In this document: piece after piece, positions 8,485 through 17,544 of the stretch
Numbering within the stretch: the first letter of the stretch is position 1
Layout: the number at the start of each line of letters is the position of its first letter
NCBI RefSeq assembly: GCF_023502205.1
Contig: NZ_JAMFLG010000011.1
Coordinates: forward strand, 62,001-126,000
Source: Aquiflexum sp. TKW24L
Lineage (GTDB): Bacteria; Bacteroidota; Bacteroidia; Cytophagales; Cyclobacteriaceae
DNA: 64,000 nucleotides
Direction: 5' to 3'
Program-made: the position numbers and the translations under genes
Notes under the pieces: generated by a model
The model's database searches: none
The model's input: the letters and a program-made list of their open reading frames with translations, nothing else
What the model was told of the DNA's origin: nothing

Positions 8485-11400
8485 ATGAAGCAATTTTGCA
8501 AACAATCTGTATTGCTTGTCATCCTGTATATTTCCTGGTTTCAACTACAAGCATCACCAGATTTTTTTTATTCTTCCGTGGAGTCTTCCAATTTTGCCAA
8601 AAATTCGGGAGATGGCAATCATGTGCTTTTTGCTACCGATAGCCATGCATCCAAAGTGGAAAGGTTGGCTGATGCGGCCGCTGGTTTGGAAGTATTCAAA
8701 GTTTCCAATGTGATCATTGTTCAGGCTGGTGGAGAAATTCTTTATACCATCAGTGTTTTCAACGGGGGTCCTGATGTAGCAAATAATGTTACTGTGACAG
8801 ATGTACTTCCGGCGGGGACTTCCTTCGTGTCCGCCACCAATGGAGGTACCTTCCAATCGGGGACTGTTACCTGGTCATTTCCAACTATTGCACCGGGTCT
8901 GACTGAGGTTTTGACTGTAAGGGTGTTGGTCAATATCGGAGTAGAAGAAGGTACAATCCTCACCAACATAGCACAAGCTTCAAGCCCTGATGATCCAGGA
9001 TCACCAAAGGTATCCAATAATGCCGATGTAACGGTGCTGAAGGGCATCATGCCAATAGTGGTGATCAATAAAGTGGCTAATAAATCTATAGTGAGATTGG
9101 GAGATACCATTATTTACACCATCTCAGTTTCTAATGCAGGAAATGCTTTTGCGACCGGGGTCAGTGTCAGGGATGTGCTTCCAGCCGGGACAGCCTTTGT
9201 ATCAACCGACAGGGGAGGTGTACATTCCAATGGAATAGTCAATTGGAACATTGGACTGCTTTCTCCTGGACAGACAGTCGTGATTACTTTGGAAGTTCTG
9301 GTAAATGGAAATTTTGTCGGTGGTGAGGTAATCACCAATACCGCATCAGTCACAAGTCCATCTGATCCTGCAACACCCAAAACTTCTATCCCTAGTGATG
9401 TAACAGTGGAGGAGGTGAAACCGGAACTGGCAATCACCAAAAAAGCCAATGCACCAACCGTATTTGCCGGCGAATTTATCTCTTACACAATTGAAGTGAC
9501 AAATATTGGGACAGGACCGGCCACGAATGTGACTGTGACTGACCAATTGCCTTCCGGTACCTTTTTTATCTCAGCTAACAATTCTGTGACTCATAATGCT
9601 GGTTTGGTTACTTGGTCATTGGGAACAATCAATCCCGGAAATACAGTGACATTGAATCTGGTGGTTCAGGTGGGCCTGACTGTGCCAAATGGAACAGTTA
9701 TCATTAACGGTGTTTCCGTGCAAAGCCCTGATGTCGCCGCGCCGGTATTGAACCAGCCTGACCCGGAAAATGAGGTAACGGTTATTTCCTTACCGGAATT
9801 GACGGTATCCAAATTGGCTGCTGCACCAAAAGTCAATCCTGGAAATAACATCACCTATACCATCACAGTATCTAACCTTGGAACAGCCAGCGCCCAAAAT
9901 GTAAGCGTGACAGATGTGCTGCCGACAGGTACTACTTTTGTGAGTGCCAGCAACGGGGGTGCACACTCCAATGGTACAGTTACTTGGACCATTGCCAATC
10001 TACCCATTGGGGAGCAGGAAGATTTGACACTTGTTGTAAATGCAGCTGCAAACCTCACTGACGGCACAGAGCTTCCCAATACTGCATCAGCGGTAAGTCC
10101 TGCTGATCCGACTAACATTGTCACTTCCCCTCCAAGTATTGTAATTGTTGAAGTGATTGCACCGGTATTGGACATCACAAAACTTCCGGGTGCATTTGCT
10201 GCCAATGCAGGCGAGAACATCACTTATACAATTACCGTCCGAAATACAGGAAATGCGCCTGCCAACAACCTCATTGTAACGGATTCCCTGCCTACGAATA
10301 CAACTTTTGTCTCTGCAGACAATGGAGGTGTATTTGCATCCAACTTAATCACTTGGACTTTGGGTACCTTAGAAGCGGGAAGTTCGATCAACCTTATTTT
10401 GGTGGTTAAAGTGAATCCAAGCGCTCCGGTTGGGACAAGAGTAAAAAACATTGCTTTTGCTAATAGCCCTGATAATCTGGATGGACCTGTGGAAAGCAGC
10501 GATGATCCGGGTCTGGAAGTGGTGATTCAGAATTTGGCTGAGCTGCAAATTACCAAAACTGCAGATAGACCCACCATCAGGTCTGGCCAAAATATCATTT
10601 ATACAATTATAGTTACCAATAATGGCCCTAGTGATGCCCTCGGAGTAGTGGTAAATGATGCACTACCTTCAGAGACTACTTTTGTCAGTGCCAACAATGG
10701 TGGTGTTTTTGCTAATGAAAATGTCAGTTGGCTGGTAGGAACCATAAAATCCGGAGAGCAAATCACACTTCAGATGACGGTAACCTCCTCGGCTTCTTTG
10801 ACAGATGGTGATGTTATCAGCAACGTGGCTACAGTCAACAGTCCGTCTGATCCTGCCGGAACCAAAACCTCGGCACCAAGCTTGGTCACAATTGACAACA
10901 GCTCCCCAATATTGGAAATCACCAAGATTCCAAATACTACTGCGGTTAATGCAGGAGAAGAGATTGCTTATACGATTACTGTTAAGAATTCAGGAAATGC
11001 TCCCGCTACGAATGTTAGCGTCACTGATGATTTACCGGAAGGGACAACATTTGTAGCCACAGGAAATGGAGGAACACATAATTCAGGGATTGTTACCTGG
11101 TCTTTAGGAACCATGGCGCCGGGGGATTCGATCATTTTGGTCTTGGTGGTAAAAGTCAATGCCGATGTCCTATCTGGAACCAAAATCATGAACATTGCCA
11201 TCGCTGATAGTCCGGACGATTTCAATGACCCCATTGAAAGTAGCCCCGATCAAGCCCAAGAGATTACCATTTCCACTTCAGCAAATTTAACCATTACCAA
11301 ATCCGCAGGAGCACCTGAAGTTTTGGCCGGTGGAGAAATAGTATATACCATTTCAGTTCTTAATAACGGACCAAGTGTAGCGAGAAATGTGGCCATCACC

Positions 11401-12633
11401 GATGTGTTGCCCGCAGAAACGACCTTTGTCAGTGCCAGTAATGGTGGATTAAATACCAATGGAACGGTTTCATGGAACATACCGTCTATAAATCCTGGCC
11501 AAAAGATTGATTTGATATTGACAGTAAATGCTTTGGCAACGCTAACCGACGGTCAGGTCATTGCCAATATTGCGACTGTGACATCACCAACAGATCCTGC
11601 AAGTCCAAAAGTCTCCGTCCCTAGCATAGTTACCATCAATAATTCTCTGGAAGATACAGAAGTGACTGTATCCAAAGTAGCCTCGGTAACCTCTGCCTCA
11701 CCGGGAGAAATGGTCGAATATTCTATAGTGGTGACCAATACCGGTGAGTTTAATGCAAAGAATCTTATCATTACTGACACGATTCCTGATGGATTGGTGC
11801 CTTTGACCGCTTCGAATCTTGGTGTAATTGTAGACAACATTGTGACATGGAACATCCCGATTGTTGCACCTAATGCTTCCCTCACCCTGACAGTTTCAGT
11901 GATGGTCATTTTGGAAGAAGGTTCAGTTGTCAATGAAGTGTTGGTGACAGGAACTAATTTTGTGGATGTGGAGGCAGCCTCTCCTCCACTTACAGTAAAT
12001 CAGGTGGATCTTAAACTGACCAAAGAAGTTTCTGCCAATATTGTCGCAAAAGGAAGGTCTTTTTCTTATAAACTTTCTGTCGAAAATGTAAGTGAAACAA
12101 AGGCCACAGTAGTCATTTTAAGTGATACTTTACCACTTGGCGTCAAGTATAAAAGTGCTACAGCGTCTAAAGGAGAAGTCAGTTTTGATATCGCTGCCAA
12201 TGCAGTGGTACTTGAGATAGACGAAATTCTCCCTGCGGAAAAAATCACACTTGAAATTGAGGTAATAGCTGAGTCAATCGCCAGCATTGTCAATGTGGCT
12301 AATGTGGACTCCAATGAAAAAGATTCTAATCCGATAGACAATACTGCAAGTGCATCCCATCGCCAATTGGACTTCTCGATTCCAAATGCTTTTTCACCAA
12401 ATGGTGACGGGATCAATGAAGAATGGGTAGTCAAAGGCCTATTGGATATCTATCCAAATAATAGACTCGTCATTGTGAACAGACTTGGAGTCGAAGTCTA
12501 TAAAACCAACAATTATAAGAACGATTGGAATGGGCAAGGAGTAGGAGAAGGCACTTATTTCTACCAGCTGAGCCTTACCTCACAGGATGGAAGAGAGGAA
12601 GTTTTCACCGGTTATCTGACCGTAATCAAGTAG
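8485..12633 (+). CDS. Surface protein with ten DUF11 repeats and T9SS type B (gliding-motility) C-terminal sorting domain
   Basis: 1382 residues from the ATG at 8485, which begins MKQFCKQSVLLVILYISWFQ, a signal peptide. The body is about ten tandem DUF11 (CARDB/Ig-like) units of 115-125 residues; each starts with a variant of ELTVSK...P.V.AG, then ITYTITVSN.G and VTDVLPAGTTFVSA.NGG. The last 90 residues are the CHU_C/gliding motility-associated domain (IPNAFSPNGDGINEEW, then YKNDWNGQGVGEGTYFYQL), the signal for export and surface anchoring by the type IX secretion system. Repetitive adhesins of this class (SprB-like) work with PorP/SprF proteins, and one follows after 4 bases, then an OmpA-type lipoprotein. 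A cell-surface adhesin or matrix protein is the likely role; the ligand is unknown. Unit-to-unit similarity suggests growth by duplication. Confidence 0.9.
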   Translation: MKQFCKQSVLLVILYISWFQLQASPDFFYSSVESSNFAKNSGDGNHVLFATDSHASKVERLADAAAGLEVFKVSNVIIVQAGGEILYTISVFNGGPDVANNVTVTDVLPAGTSFVSATNGGTFQSGTVTWSFPTIAPGLTEVLTVRVLVNIGVEEGTILTNIAQASSPDDPGSPKVSNNADVTVLKGIMPIVVINKVANKSIVRLGDTIIYTISVSNAGNAFATGVSVRDVLPAGTAFVSTDRGGVHSNGIVNWNIGLLSPGQTVVITLEVLVNGNFVGGEVITNTASVTSPSDPATPKTSIPSDVTVEEVKPELAITKKANAPTVFAGEFISYTIEVTNIGTGPATNVTVTDQLPSGTFFISANNSVTHNAGLVTWSLGTINPGNTVTLNLVVQVGLTVPNGTVIINGVSVQSPDVAAPVLNQPDPENEVTVISLPELTVSKLAAAPKVNPGNNITYTITVSNLGTASAQNVSVTDVLPTGTTFVSASNGGAHSNGTVTWTIANLPIGEQEDLTLVVNAAANLTDGTELPNTASAVSPADPTNIVTSPPSIVIVEVIAPVLDITKLPGAFAANAGENITYTITVRNTGNAPANNLIVTDSLPTNTTFVSADNGGVFASNLITWTLGTLEAGSSINLILVVKVNPSAPVGTRVKNIAFANSPDNLDGPVESSDDPGLEVVIQNLAELQITKTADRPTIRSGQNIIYTIIVTNNGPSDALGVVVNDALPSETTFVSANNGGVFANENVSWLVGTIKSGEQITLQMTVTSSASLTDGDVISNVATVNSPSDPAGTKTSAPSLVTIDNSSPILEITKIPNTTAVNAGEEIAYTITVKNSGNAPATNVSVTDDLPEGTTFVATGNGGTHNSGIVTWSLGTMAPGDSIILVLVVKVNADVLSGTKIMNIAIADSPDDFNDPIESSPDQAQEITISTSANLTITKSAGAPEVLAGGEIVYTISVLNNGPSVARNVAITDVLPAETTFVSASNGGLNTNGTVSWNIPSINPGQKIDLILTVNALATLTDGQVIANIATVTSPTDPASPKVSVPSIVTINNSLEDTEVTVSKVASVTSASPGEMVEYSIVVTNTGEFNAKNLIITDTIPDGLVPLTASNLGVIVDNIVTWNIPIVAPNASLTLTVSVMVILEEGSVVNEVLVTGTNFVDVEAASPPLTVNQVDLKLTKEVSANIVAKGRSFSYKLSVENVSETKATVVILSDTLPLGVKYKSATASKGEVSFDIAANAVVLEIDEILPAEKITLEIEVIAESIASIVNVANVDSNEKDSNPIDNTASASHRQLDFSIPNAFSPNGDGINEEWVVKGLLDIYPNNRLVIVNRLGVEVYKTNNYKNDWNGQGVGEGTYFYQLSLTSQDGREEVFTGYLTVIK

Positions 12634-12637
12634 AATT

Positions 12638-13600
12638 ATGAAAAAATTATCTATTTTATTTTTCTTTATGGTGATGTTTTCCCAACATTTGTTTGGACAG
12701 CAAGTGCCGCAATTTAGCCAATACATGTTCAACCCATTGTTCATCAATCCTGCCTATACCGGATATAAGGAGCAACTGTACCTCCAGACCTATTATAGAA
12801 AACAATGGACAGGAGTAGACGGAAGTCCCGAAACTTTCGCCATCGGTGCGGATGGTTACCTGCCCGAATCTAGGATTGGAGTCGGCTTGGTCGGTGTGGC
12901 TGATAAGATCGGCGCCCAGCGAACCAATGCAGTCTATGGAAATATTGCCTATCACCTTCACATTGCACAGTCAAGTTACCTGAGCTTTGGGATGGGGATT
13001 GGCTTGATTGGATCGATGATAGACGGGCAGATGCTTACTACCGGCAATCCAAATGATCCAAGTATCCCAGCTGTCAAAAACCAGATTTCCTATCCAGATC
13101 TCAAATTAGGGCTGTTTTATTATGATGACAGCAAGTTTTTTGGAATGGCGGTGGACAATATGATTACACCGATGAATGAATCAGAAAATACAGATATATT
13201 CGTCGATCCTAGGACACATTTTTACCTTACCGGTGGTGGATTGGTAGAATTATCTCCAGATTTTGCGCTCCGCCCGACCTTCATGATGATAGAAGATTTC
13301 AATGCCCCTTCCAGAATTGACTTGACAGCCTCTATGGTCTACAAAGAAAAATTCTGGTTTGGGACCACTTACAGAACAGCCTTGGATTATGCCAACCGGG
13401 CCACTTCTGACAATTTAAAAAAAGGAACAGCCGTAGTCTTTCTATTTGAGTTCTTTGTCAAAAACGGACTTAGAGTAGGCTATGCATATGATCATAACAT
13501 TACAGGATTCAATGTCAGGAATTTTTCCACGCACGATATTTCGATAGGGTACATGTTTGCCCCAAGTCTCGTCAGGGTGGTTTCTCCAAGACATTTCTAA
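12638..13600 (+). CDS. PorP/SprF family type IX secretion-associated outer-membrane protein
   Basis: 320 residues with signal peptide (MKKLSILFFFMVMFSQHLFG, cleavage before QQVPQ) and the family's opening motif FSQYMFNPLFINPAYTGYKE, then alternating strands of an outer-membrane barrel. In Flavobacterium, SprF is needed to export the adhesin SprB through the type IX machinery; paralogues sit next to type B substrates across Bacteroidota. Here it starts 4 bases after the DUF11 adhesin and is followed after 11 bases by the OmpA-type gene, so the three form one operon, and this protein most probably serves that specific adhesin. It could alternatively be a general PorP, but the context argues against that. 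Confidence 0.92.
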   Translation: MKKLSILFFFMVMFSQHLFGQQVPQFSQYMFNPLFINPAYTGYKEQLYLQTYYRKQWTGVDGSPETFAIGADGYLPESRIGVGLVGVADKIGAQRTNAVYGNIAYHLHIAQSSYLSFGMGIGLIGSMIDGQMLTTGNPNDPSIPAVKNQISYPDLKLGLFYYDDSKFFGMAVDNMITPMNESENTDIFVDPRTHFYLTGGGLVELSPDFALRPTFMMIEDFNAPSRIDLTASMVYKEKFWFGTTYRTALDYANRATSDNLKKGTAVVFLFEFFVKNGLRVGYAYDHNITGFNVRNFSTHDISIGYMFAPSLVRVVSPRHF

Positions 13601-13611
13601 ATACCAAAACC

Positions 13612-15987
13612 ATGAATAAAAGATACCTACACCTCCTATTTTTAGTCCCGATCGTGGTTGGGACCTCCTGCTCTTCATACAACAGTAGTATCAAAAGAGC
13701 CAACCAACACCTTGAGTTATTTAATTTCAAGGATGCTTCCTATGAGTTTGGCGAAGCATGGGAAAAGAAAGAAGACAATGAAACGGCCAGAGGCCTAGCC
13801 TATTCCAATTACAAAATGAGGGATTTTGGCAAAGCGGCTGCATGGTACCGGTTCTTGGATGACAAGGGCGAATTGACCACTGAGGATTCTTACCAATATG
13901 CCGAATCATTGATCGCCAATTCAAAATTTGACGAGTCAGCCAAAGTGTTGGACAAGATGATATTGAAAGATGGTGAAATCGGTAAGCAGCCTAAATGGAT
14001 GATGCTAAGAAAATCATCAGGAGAGGCAAAATCAATTTTGAACACGCCTTCAAAGTATCAGATCAAACCTTTAAAATCCTTGAATACAACTTATTCGGAA
14101 TTTGGGCTTACGATCGACGAGGGAGTGATTTATTTCAGTTCAGATCGCCTTTCTGACAAAAAAACAGGAGGAGGCTTAACAGATAACCTCAAAAACCAAA
14201 GGTATGGCTGGACAGGCAATGGATTTTTGACAGTCTATGAAGGGAATCTAAATGAAAAAAATGATGACTTGGAAAATATTGTTTCTTCCAAGGTCTTCAA
14301 AAATGAAAACCATATTGGCCCGATTCACAAGTCGGGGAGTATGATGTTTTATACCGTGACGGAAGCCGGAAATGAAACCAACAAAAGAGAAGGAAGACGC
14401 TTTGGATTGACTTTGTATCCAGAAATTTTGTATAGAGAAAAGAAGACAGATGGAACATTTGGCGAAGCAAAATCACTGAGCATCAATTCTTCCTTAAAAT
14501 ATGCCGTGGCTGATCCATTCTGGGATGAAAGCAAAAAGAGATTGTACTTCTCTTCTGACATGCCGGGAGGCTTTGGTGGAAGTGATATATACTATCAGGA
14601 TTACTTAGGAAATGGCCAATGGTCACCTGCTGTCAACCTTGGGAAAGATATCAATACCTTCGGAAACGACAGGTCCCCTTTCATCTATGATGATATCTTT
14701 TACTTTTCTTCCGAAGGATTCGGTGGATTGGGTGGATTGGACATTTATAAATCTAATATGGTGGGAACCTCATTTTCTACCCCCCAAAACCTCGGTGTCC
14801 CTTTCAATTCCAATAAAGATGATTTCTTCTTTTTCAAAGACAGATCACGGAATGGGCAGGTATTCCTTACTTCTGATAGGAATGGAAGTGTAGGATTGGA
14901 TGACATCTATTATGTGGAGGAGCTTGAAGAAGAGTTCTTTACTGTCACAGGAGTCGTGAAGGATAAAGAAACCGGAGAGCCGATAGAAAACACAGTTGTA
15001 ACCTTGACGGATACTGCCTCAGGTGTCAATACCTCTGTGGTGAGTGATGACAAAGGAAGGTTTACTTTCTTCTTGCCGCTCAATAATACATACACCATTG
15101 AAACTGTCACTTCTGGGTATTTTAATCAAGTAAAAGAAGGATTCTCCACCAAGCCTAACCAAAACAATAAATTGGATCTCAATGTATTCTCAGAGAAGGT
15201 TTCCTTTGAAAAAGGCATCAGAATTTTTGATATCTATTATGATTACAACAGTGCAGCGATCAGATCGGATGCTTCCATTGAATTGAGGAAAATCATCGAG
15301 GTCATGAGGGACAATCCGCAGTTTAGACTTCAGATGTACTCCCACACCGATTCAAGAGGAAAGGCAGAATACAATGTGAAGCTGTCAGAGACAAGAGGTC
15401 TGTCAGTGATGAACTACCTGAGTACCGAGGGTATCGCTTCGAGAAGAGTGAGGTCTGTAGGAATGGGAGAATCAAGACTAGTCAATGACTGTGTGGATGT
15501 CGTGGAATGCGACGAAGAAGAGCACCAAAGAAACAGAAGGACTGAATTCGTCATCATGAACTTGGCTTCCTTTGAAAAAGATCTTCCTTATGAATCCTTC
15601 AAATTTGAAGATCCGGACCAAAAAGAAAGAATAGAAACCCTTGCCGTTCCTGAACTCCAAGCCGTACCGGTCAATGTGGAAGTGGTGGTATCTGAAGTGG
15701 AAGATGACGAAATTGACGAATCCGTTTCGGGTGCTTACACTGTTACCCCATCCAACAATTTCAACCATTATATCATCATCGAAAGCTGGCAAACAGAGTA
15801 TATGGCAAGTTTGAGAGCCAAGGAACTTTCAGGTACCTACAAAGTCAACGTGGTACCACCAACAGACGGAACTTCCAATTACAGGCTTTCTGTGGCAGTA
15901 TATCCAAGCATGGAAGAAGCCGCAAGGAATGTGAACAGGTTCAGAAAAGAATTCAATGACGAGACCATCTGGATTTTGGCTTATTGA
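13612..15987 (+). CDS. OmpA-family lipoprotein with PD40 repeats, regulatory-like domain and C-terminal SPOR domain
   Basis: 791 residues. A lipobox (VVGTSC, C20) marks an SPII lipoprotein. Residues about 25-150 look like TPR-type helices, 150-440 contain WD40-like PD40 units (IYFSSDRLSD, LYFSSDMPGGFGGSDIY, FYFSSEGFGGLGGLDIY), 445-530 a carboxypeptidase-regulatory-like beta domain, 540-660 an OmpA peptidoglycan-binding domain (MYSHTDSRGKAEYN..LSETRG, SVGMGES) and the last 75 residues resemble a SPOR domain (HYIIIESWQTEYMASLRAKE). OmpA proteins of this build accompany PorP/SprF genes and tether the outer-membrane complex to peptidoglycan, like PorE. The added SPOR-like tail, which in other proteins binds denuded glycan at division sites, is unusual. 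Third gene of the adhesin operon; a strong hairpin terminator follows 147 bases after the stop. Confidence 0.9.
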   Translation: MNKRYLHLLFLVPIVVGTSCSSYNSSIKRANQHLELFNFKDASYEFGEAWEKKEDNETARGLAYSNYKMRDFGKAAAWYRFLDDKGELTTEDSYQYAESLIANSKFDESAKVLDKMILKDGEIGKQPKWMMLRKSSGEAKSILNTPSKYQIKPLKSLNTTYSEFGLTIDEGVIYFSSDRLSDKKTGGGLTDNLKNQRYGWTGNGFLTVYEGNLNEKNDDLENIVSSKVFKNENHIGPIHKSGSMMFYTVTEAGNETNKREGRRFGLTLYPEILYREKKTDGTFGEAKSLSINSSLKYAVADPFWDESKKRLYFSSDMPGGFGGSDIYYQDYLGNGQWSPAVNLGKDINTFGNDRSPFIYDDIFYFSSEGFGGLGGLDIYKSNMVGTSFSTPQNLGVPFNSNKDDFFFFKDRSRNGQVFLTSDRNGSVGLDDIYYVEELEEEFFTVTGVVKDKETGEPIENTVVTLTDTASGVNTSVVSDDKGRFTFFLPLNNTYTIETVTSGYFNQVKEGFSTKPNQNNKLDLNVFSEKVSFEKGIRIFDIYYDYNSAAIRSDASIELRKIIEVMRDNPQFRLQMYSHTDSRGKAEYNVKLSETRGLSVMNYLSTEGIASRRVRSVGMGESRLVNDCVDVVECDEEEHQRNRRTEFVIMNLASFEKDLPYESFKFEDPDQKERIETLAVPELQAVPVNVEVVVSEVEDDEIDESVSGAYTVTPSNNFNHYIIIESWQTEYMASLRAKELSGTYKVNVVPPTDGTSNYRLSVAVYPSMEEAARNVNRFRKEFNDETIWILAY

Positions 15988-16012
15988 TGCAAAAGGAATA
16001 ATGACAGATGAC

Positions 16013-16029
16013 CCCTGCCTGCCGCAGGG
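16013..16029. repeat. GC-rich hairpin CCCTGC-CTGCC-GCAGGG
   Basis: A 6-bp perfect stem with a 5-base loop, flanked by GATGAC and GATGACGGG, in otherwise AT-rich sequence 25 bases after the OmpA-type gene. Its composition differs from its surroundings and resembles dispersed intergenic hairpins; only one copy is in this window. Confidence 0.4.
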
Positions 16030-16133
16030 ATGACGGGTGTCTGCTGCTTTTGAGCATCTGAACTAGGCCTTAGCAAATTTAGCCTTACAGTAAAAAAATA
16101 GCTTAAATCGGGCTATTGAATTGAAAATTAATT

Positions 16134-16196
16134 TCCCGCAGTTCCCTAATTTGAATAGGTAAAACCTGTTTAGATTTGGGAACTGAGGGATTTTTT
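16134..16196 (+). terminator. Terminator of the DUF11-PorP-OmpA operon
   Basis: Arms TCCCGCAGTTCCC (16134-16146) and GGGAACTGAGGGA (16178-16190) pair with a single mismatch, with a smaller hairpin (AGGT/ACCT) inside the loop, followed by TTTTTT. Confidence 0.75.
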
Positions 16197-16366
16197 AATT
16201 TTTCTTGTAATTGAATGCGAAAAAAGAAAGATAAAAATTCCATCCTGAATTGTCAGTCGTTTGATTTTGTGTCCACAATTTTGGTCCACTAAATGGATTG
16301 GTTTGGTGTCAAATATTGAACAATCTATATTTTTAACTTCAAAATTTGCTTTTTTAAATTAAAAGC

Positions 16367-16410
16367 GTTAGATTATTTGGAGTTTTTCAATTATTTCAAT
16401 ATAATCTAAC
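16367..16410 (+). promoter_or_regulatory. 10-bp inverted repeat directly upstream of the unknown secreted gene
   Basis: GTTAGATTAT (16367-16376) and ATAATCTAAC (16401-16410) are exact reverse complements 24 bases apart, ending 10 bases before the ATG. They could form a 5'-leader hairpin or a two-site operator. Confidence 0.45.
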
Positions 16411-16420
16411 CTAACATTTT

Positions 16421-17203
16421 ATGAAACAGATTTTGTTAACACTGATTGTAATAGTTATTGTCGGTGGGACTGTCCATGCACAGTCAACGGCTACGGCCAC
16501 ACCTGACCCAGGAATTACGGTTTACATGTACCGCAAGGTGCCTGATGACAAACGGGATGAATTTATCAAAAGAGAGACTACGTATTGGGCTGAAATGGTA
16601 CGCAAAGAAATCCCGAAAGGTAATATCACATTCTGGGCGCTCCTTGAAAAAGTGGGTGGTTATGATATGGAAAATTCCTCGAATTTTCTTTTCGTAAATA
16701 CCTTCAAGGACATAGACGCGCTAAATGACATGTGGGGCAATATCACGACAGCATTTCCGAACGTAACAATGGATAAAATGGAGACCAATTCCATTAGCAC
16801 CACCACCAGCGTGTTGTTTCTCAGGAATACCGGTTGGCAGGAAGCCACCGGTGTAGTAGCAGATAAGGATTTCAAATTTATTAATATGATTTATCACAAT
16901 TCTTCGAATCCTAATGCGTTCGTTGAACTGGAAAATAAACATTGGGGACCGTTCATTAAAACCGTCATGGACAATAACCAAACCGGCCAACGAGGATGGG
17001 GTAATTTAGTTGTGCTCTCACCTCGTTCCAATAAAATGAATTTTAATTCAGTTTCAATAGATGTTTACCCAACCCTGAAAGAAGCACTGATGCCTACGTG
17101 GGATTCCAAAATAGTTGTTCCCGAAGGTCTGACTGAAATCGGTAAAATGGAAACCGCCCCAAGAAGTCAGGTAATCTATCGGATTGTCAAAGTGGTTAAT
17201 TAA
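16421..17203 (+). CDS. Secreted protein of unknown function
   Basis: 260 residues with a clear signal peptide (MKQILLTLIVIVIVGGTVHA, cleavage after HAQ or VHA), so it goes to the periplasm or beyond; no lipobox and no T9SS tail. I do not recognise a family. The mature part reads as two similar alpha+beta halves: the first starts VYMYRKVPDDKRDEFIKRE, the second FINMIYHNSSNPNAFVELE, each with a strand, a helix bearing E-x-x-W (TTYWAEMV, ENKHWGPFI) and a later strand with WGNL/FWALL. That pattern resembles a duplicated ferredoxin-like (ABM/dimeric alpha-beta barrel) fold, but this is only a reading of the pattern. It stands alone, framed by a dyad upstream and a strong terminator downstream, so it is probably a single-gene transcript under its own control. 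Confidence 0.75.
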   Translation: MKQILLTLIVIVIVGGTVHAQSTATATPDPGITVYMYRKVPDDKRDEFIKRETTYWAEMVRKEIPKGNITFWALLEKVGGYDMENSSNFLFVNTFKDIDALNDMWGNITTAFPNVTMDKMETNSISTTTSVLFLRNTGWQEATGVVADKDFKFINMIYHNSSNPNAFVELENKHWGPFIKTVMDNNQTGQRGWGNLVVLSPRSNKMNFNSVSIDVYPTLKEALMPTWDSKIVVPEGLTEIGKMETAPRSQVIYRIVKVVN

Positions 17204-17258
17204 TTTTATTGGTCCTGATAGGAAGACTACATCCGCTGAAGTAGTTTTTCATATTTAA

Positions 17259-17288
17259 GAAAGCCCTTTTATTAAGGGCTTTCTTCTT
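17259..17288 (+). terminator. Terminator of the unknown secreted gene
   Basis: Perfect 10-bp stem GAAAGCCCTT / AAGGGCTTTC around a TTATT loop, followed by a T-rich tail (TTCTTTC). Confidence 0.8.
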
Positions 17289-17412
17289 TCAGTTAGGTTG
17301 ATTGTTAGAGTCTGGTTGTCCCCACTTTATCGGCAAGCTGTTCCTGTGTTATAAGAAATGAAAAAGTTTTATATGATGGTCCAATAGGTTTTGAAGTTTA
17401 CTCATAAATTTT

Positions 17413-17440
17413 AAAAAAAAGCCAGGTTCTTACCTGACTT
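17413..17440 (-). terminator. Terminator of the serine hydrolase pair
   Basis: Read on the minus strand: AAGTCAGGT, loop AAGA, ACCTGGCTT (one T-G wobble), then a run of T residues (the eight A's at 17413-17420). Confidence 0.75.
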
Positions 17441-17544
17441 TCAATTCTTCTTTTTAGCATTTTCAATTTAAACCCCACCAAATAAACCCTGAAGTTCAAA
17501 ATCCGCAGCTATGGACTTTGGACCATGGTCTGTCAAACTATCCC

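Larger units (their letters stand above)
15988..16420. other. 433-base intergenic region
   Basis: Contains a short GC-rich hairpin at 16013-16029, the operon terminator at 16134-16196, AT-rich DNA, and the dyad at 16367-16410 just before the next gene. No open reading frame of note. Confidence 0.6.
17204..17544. other. 341-base convergent intergenic region
   Basis: Holds a plus-strand terminator (17259-17288) and a minus-strand terminator (17413-17440) for the two converging genes; nothing else is seen. Confidence 0.6.
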
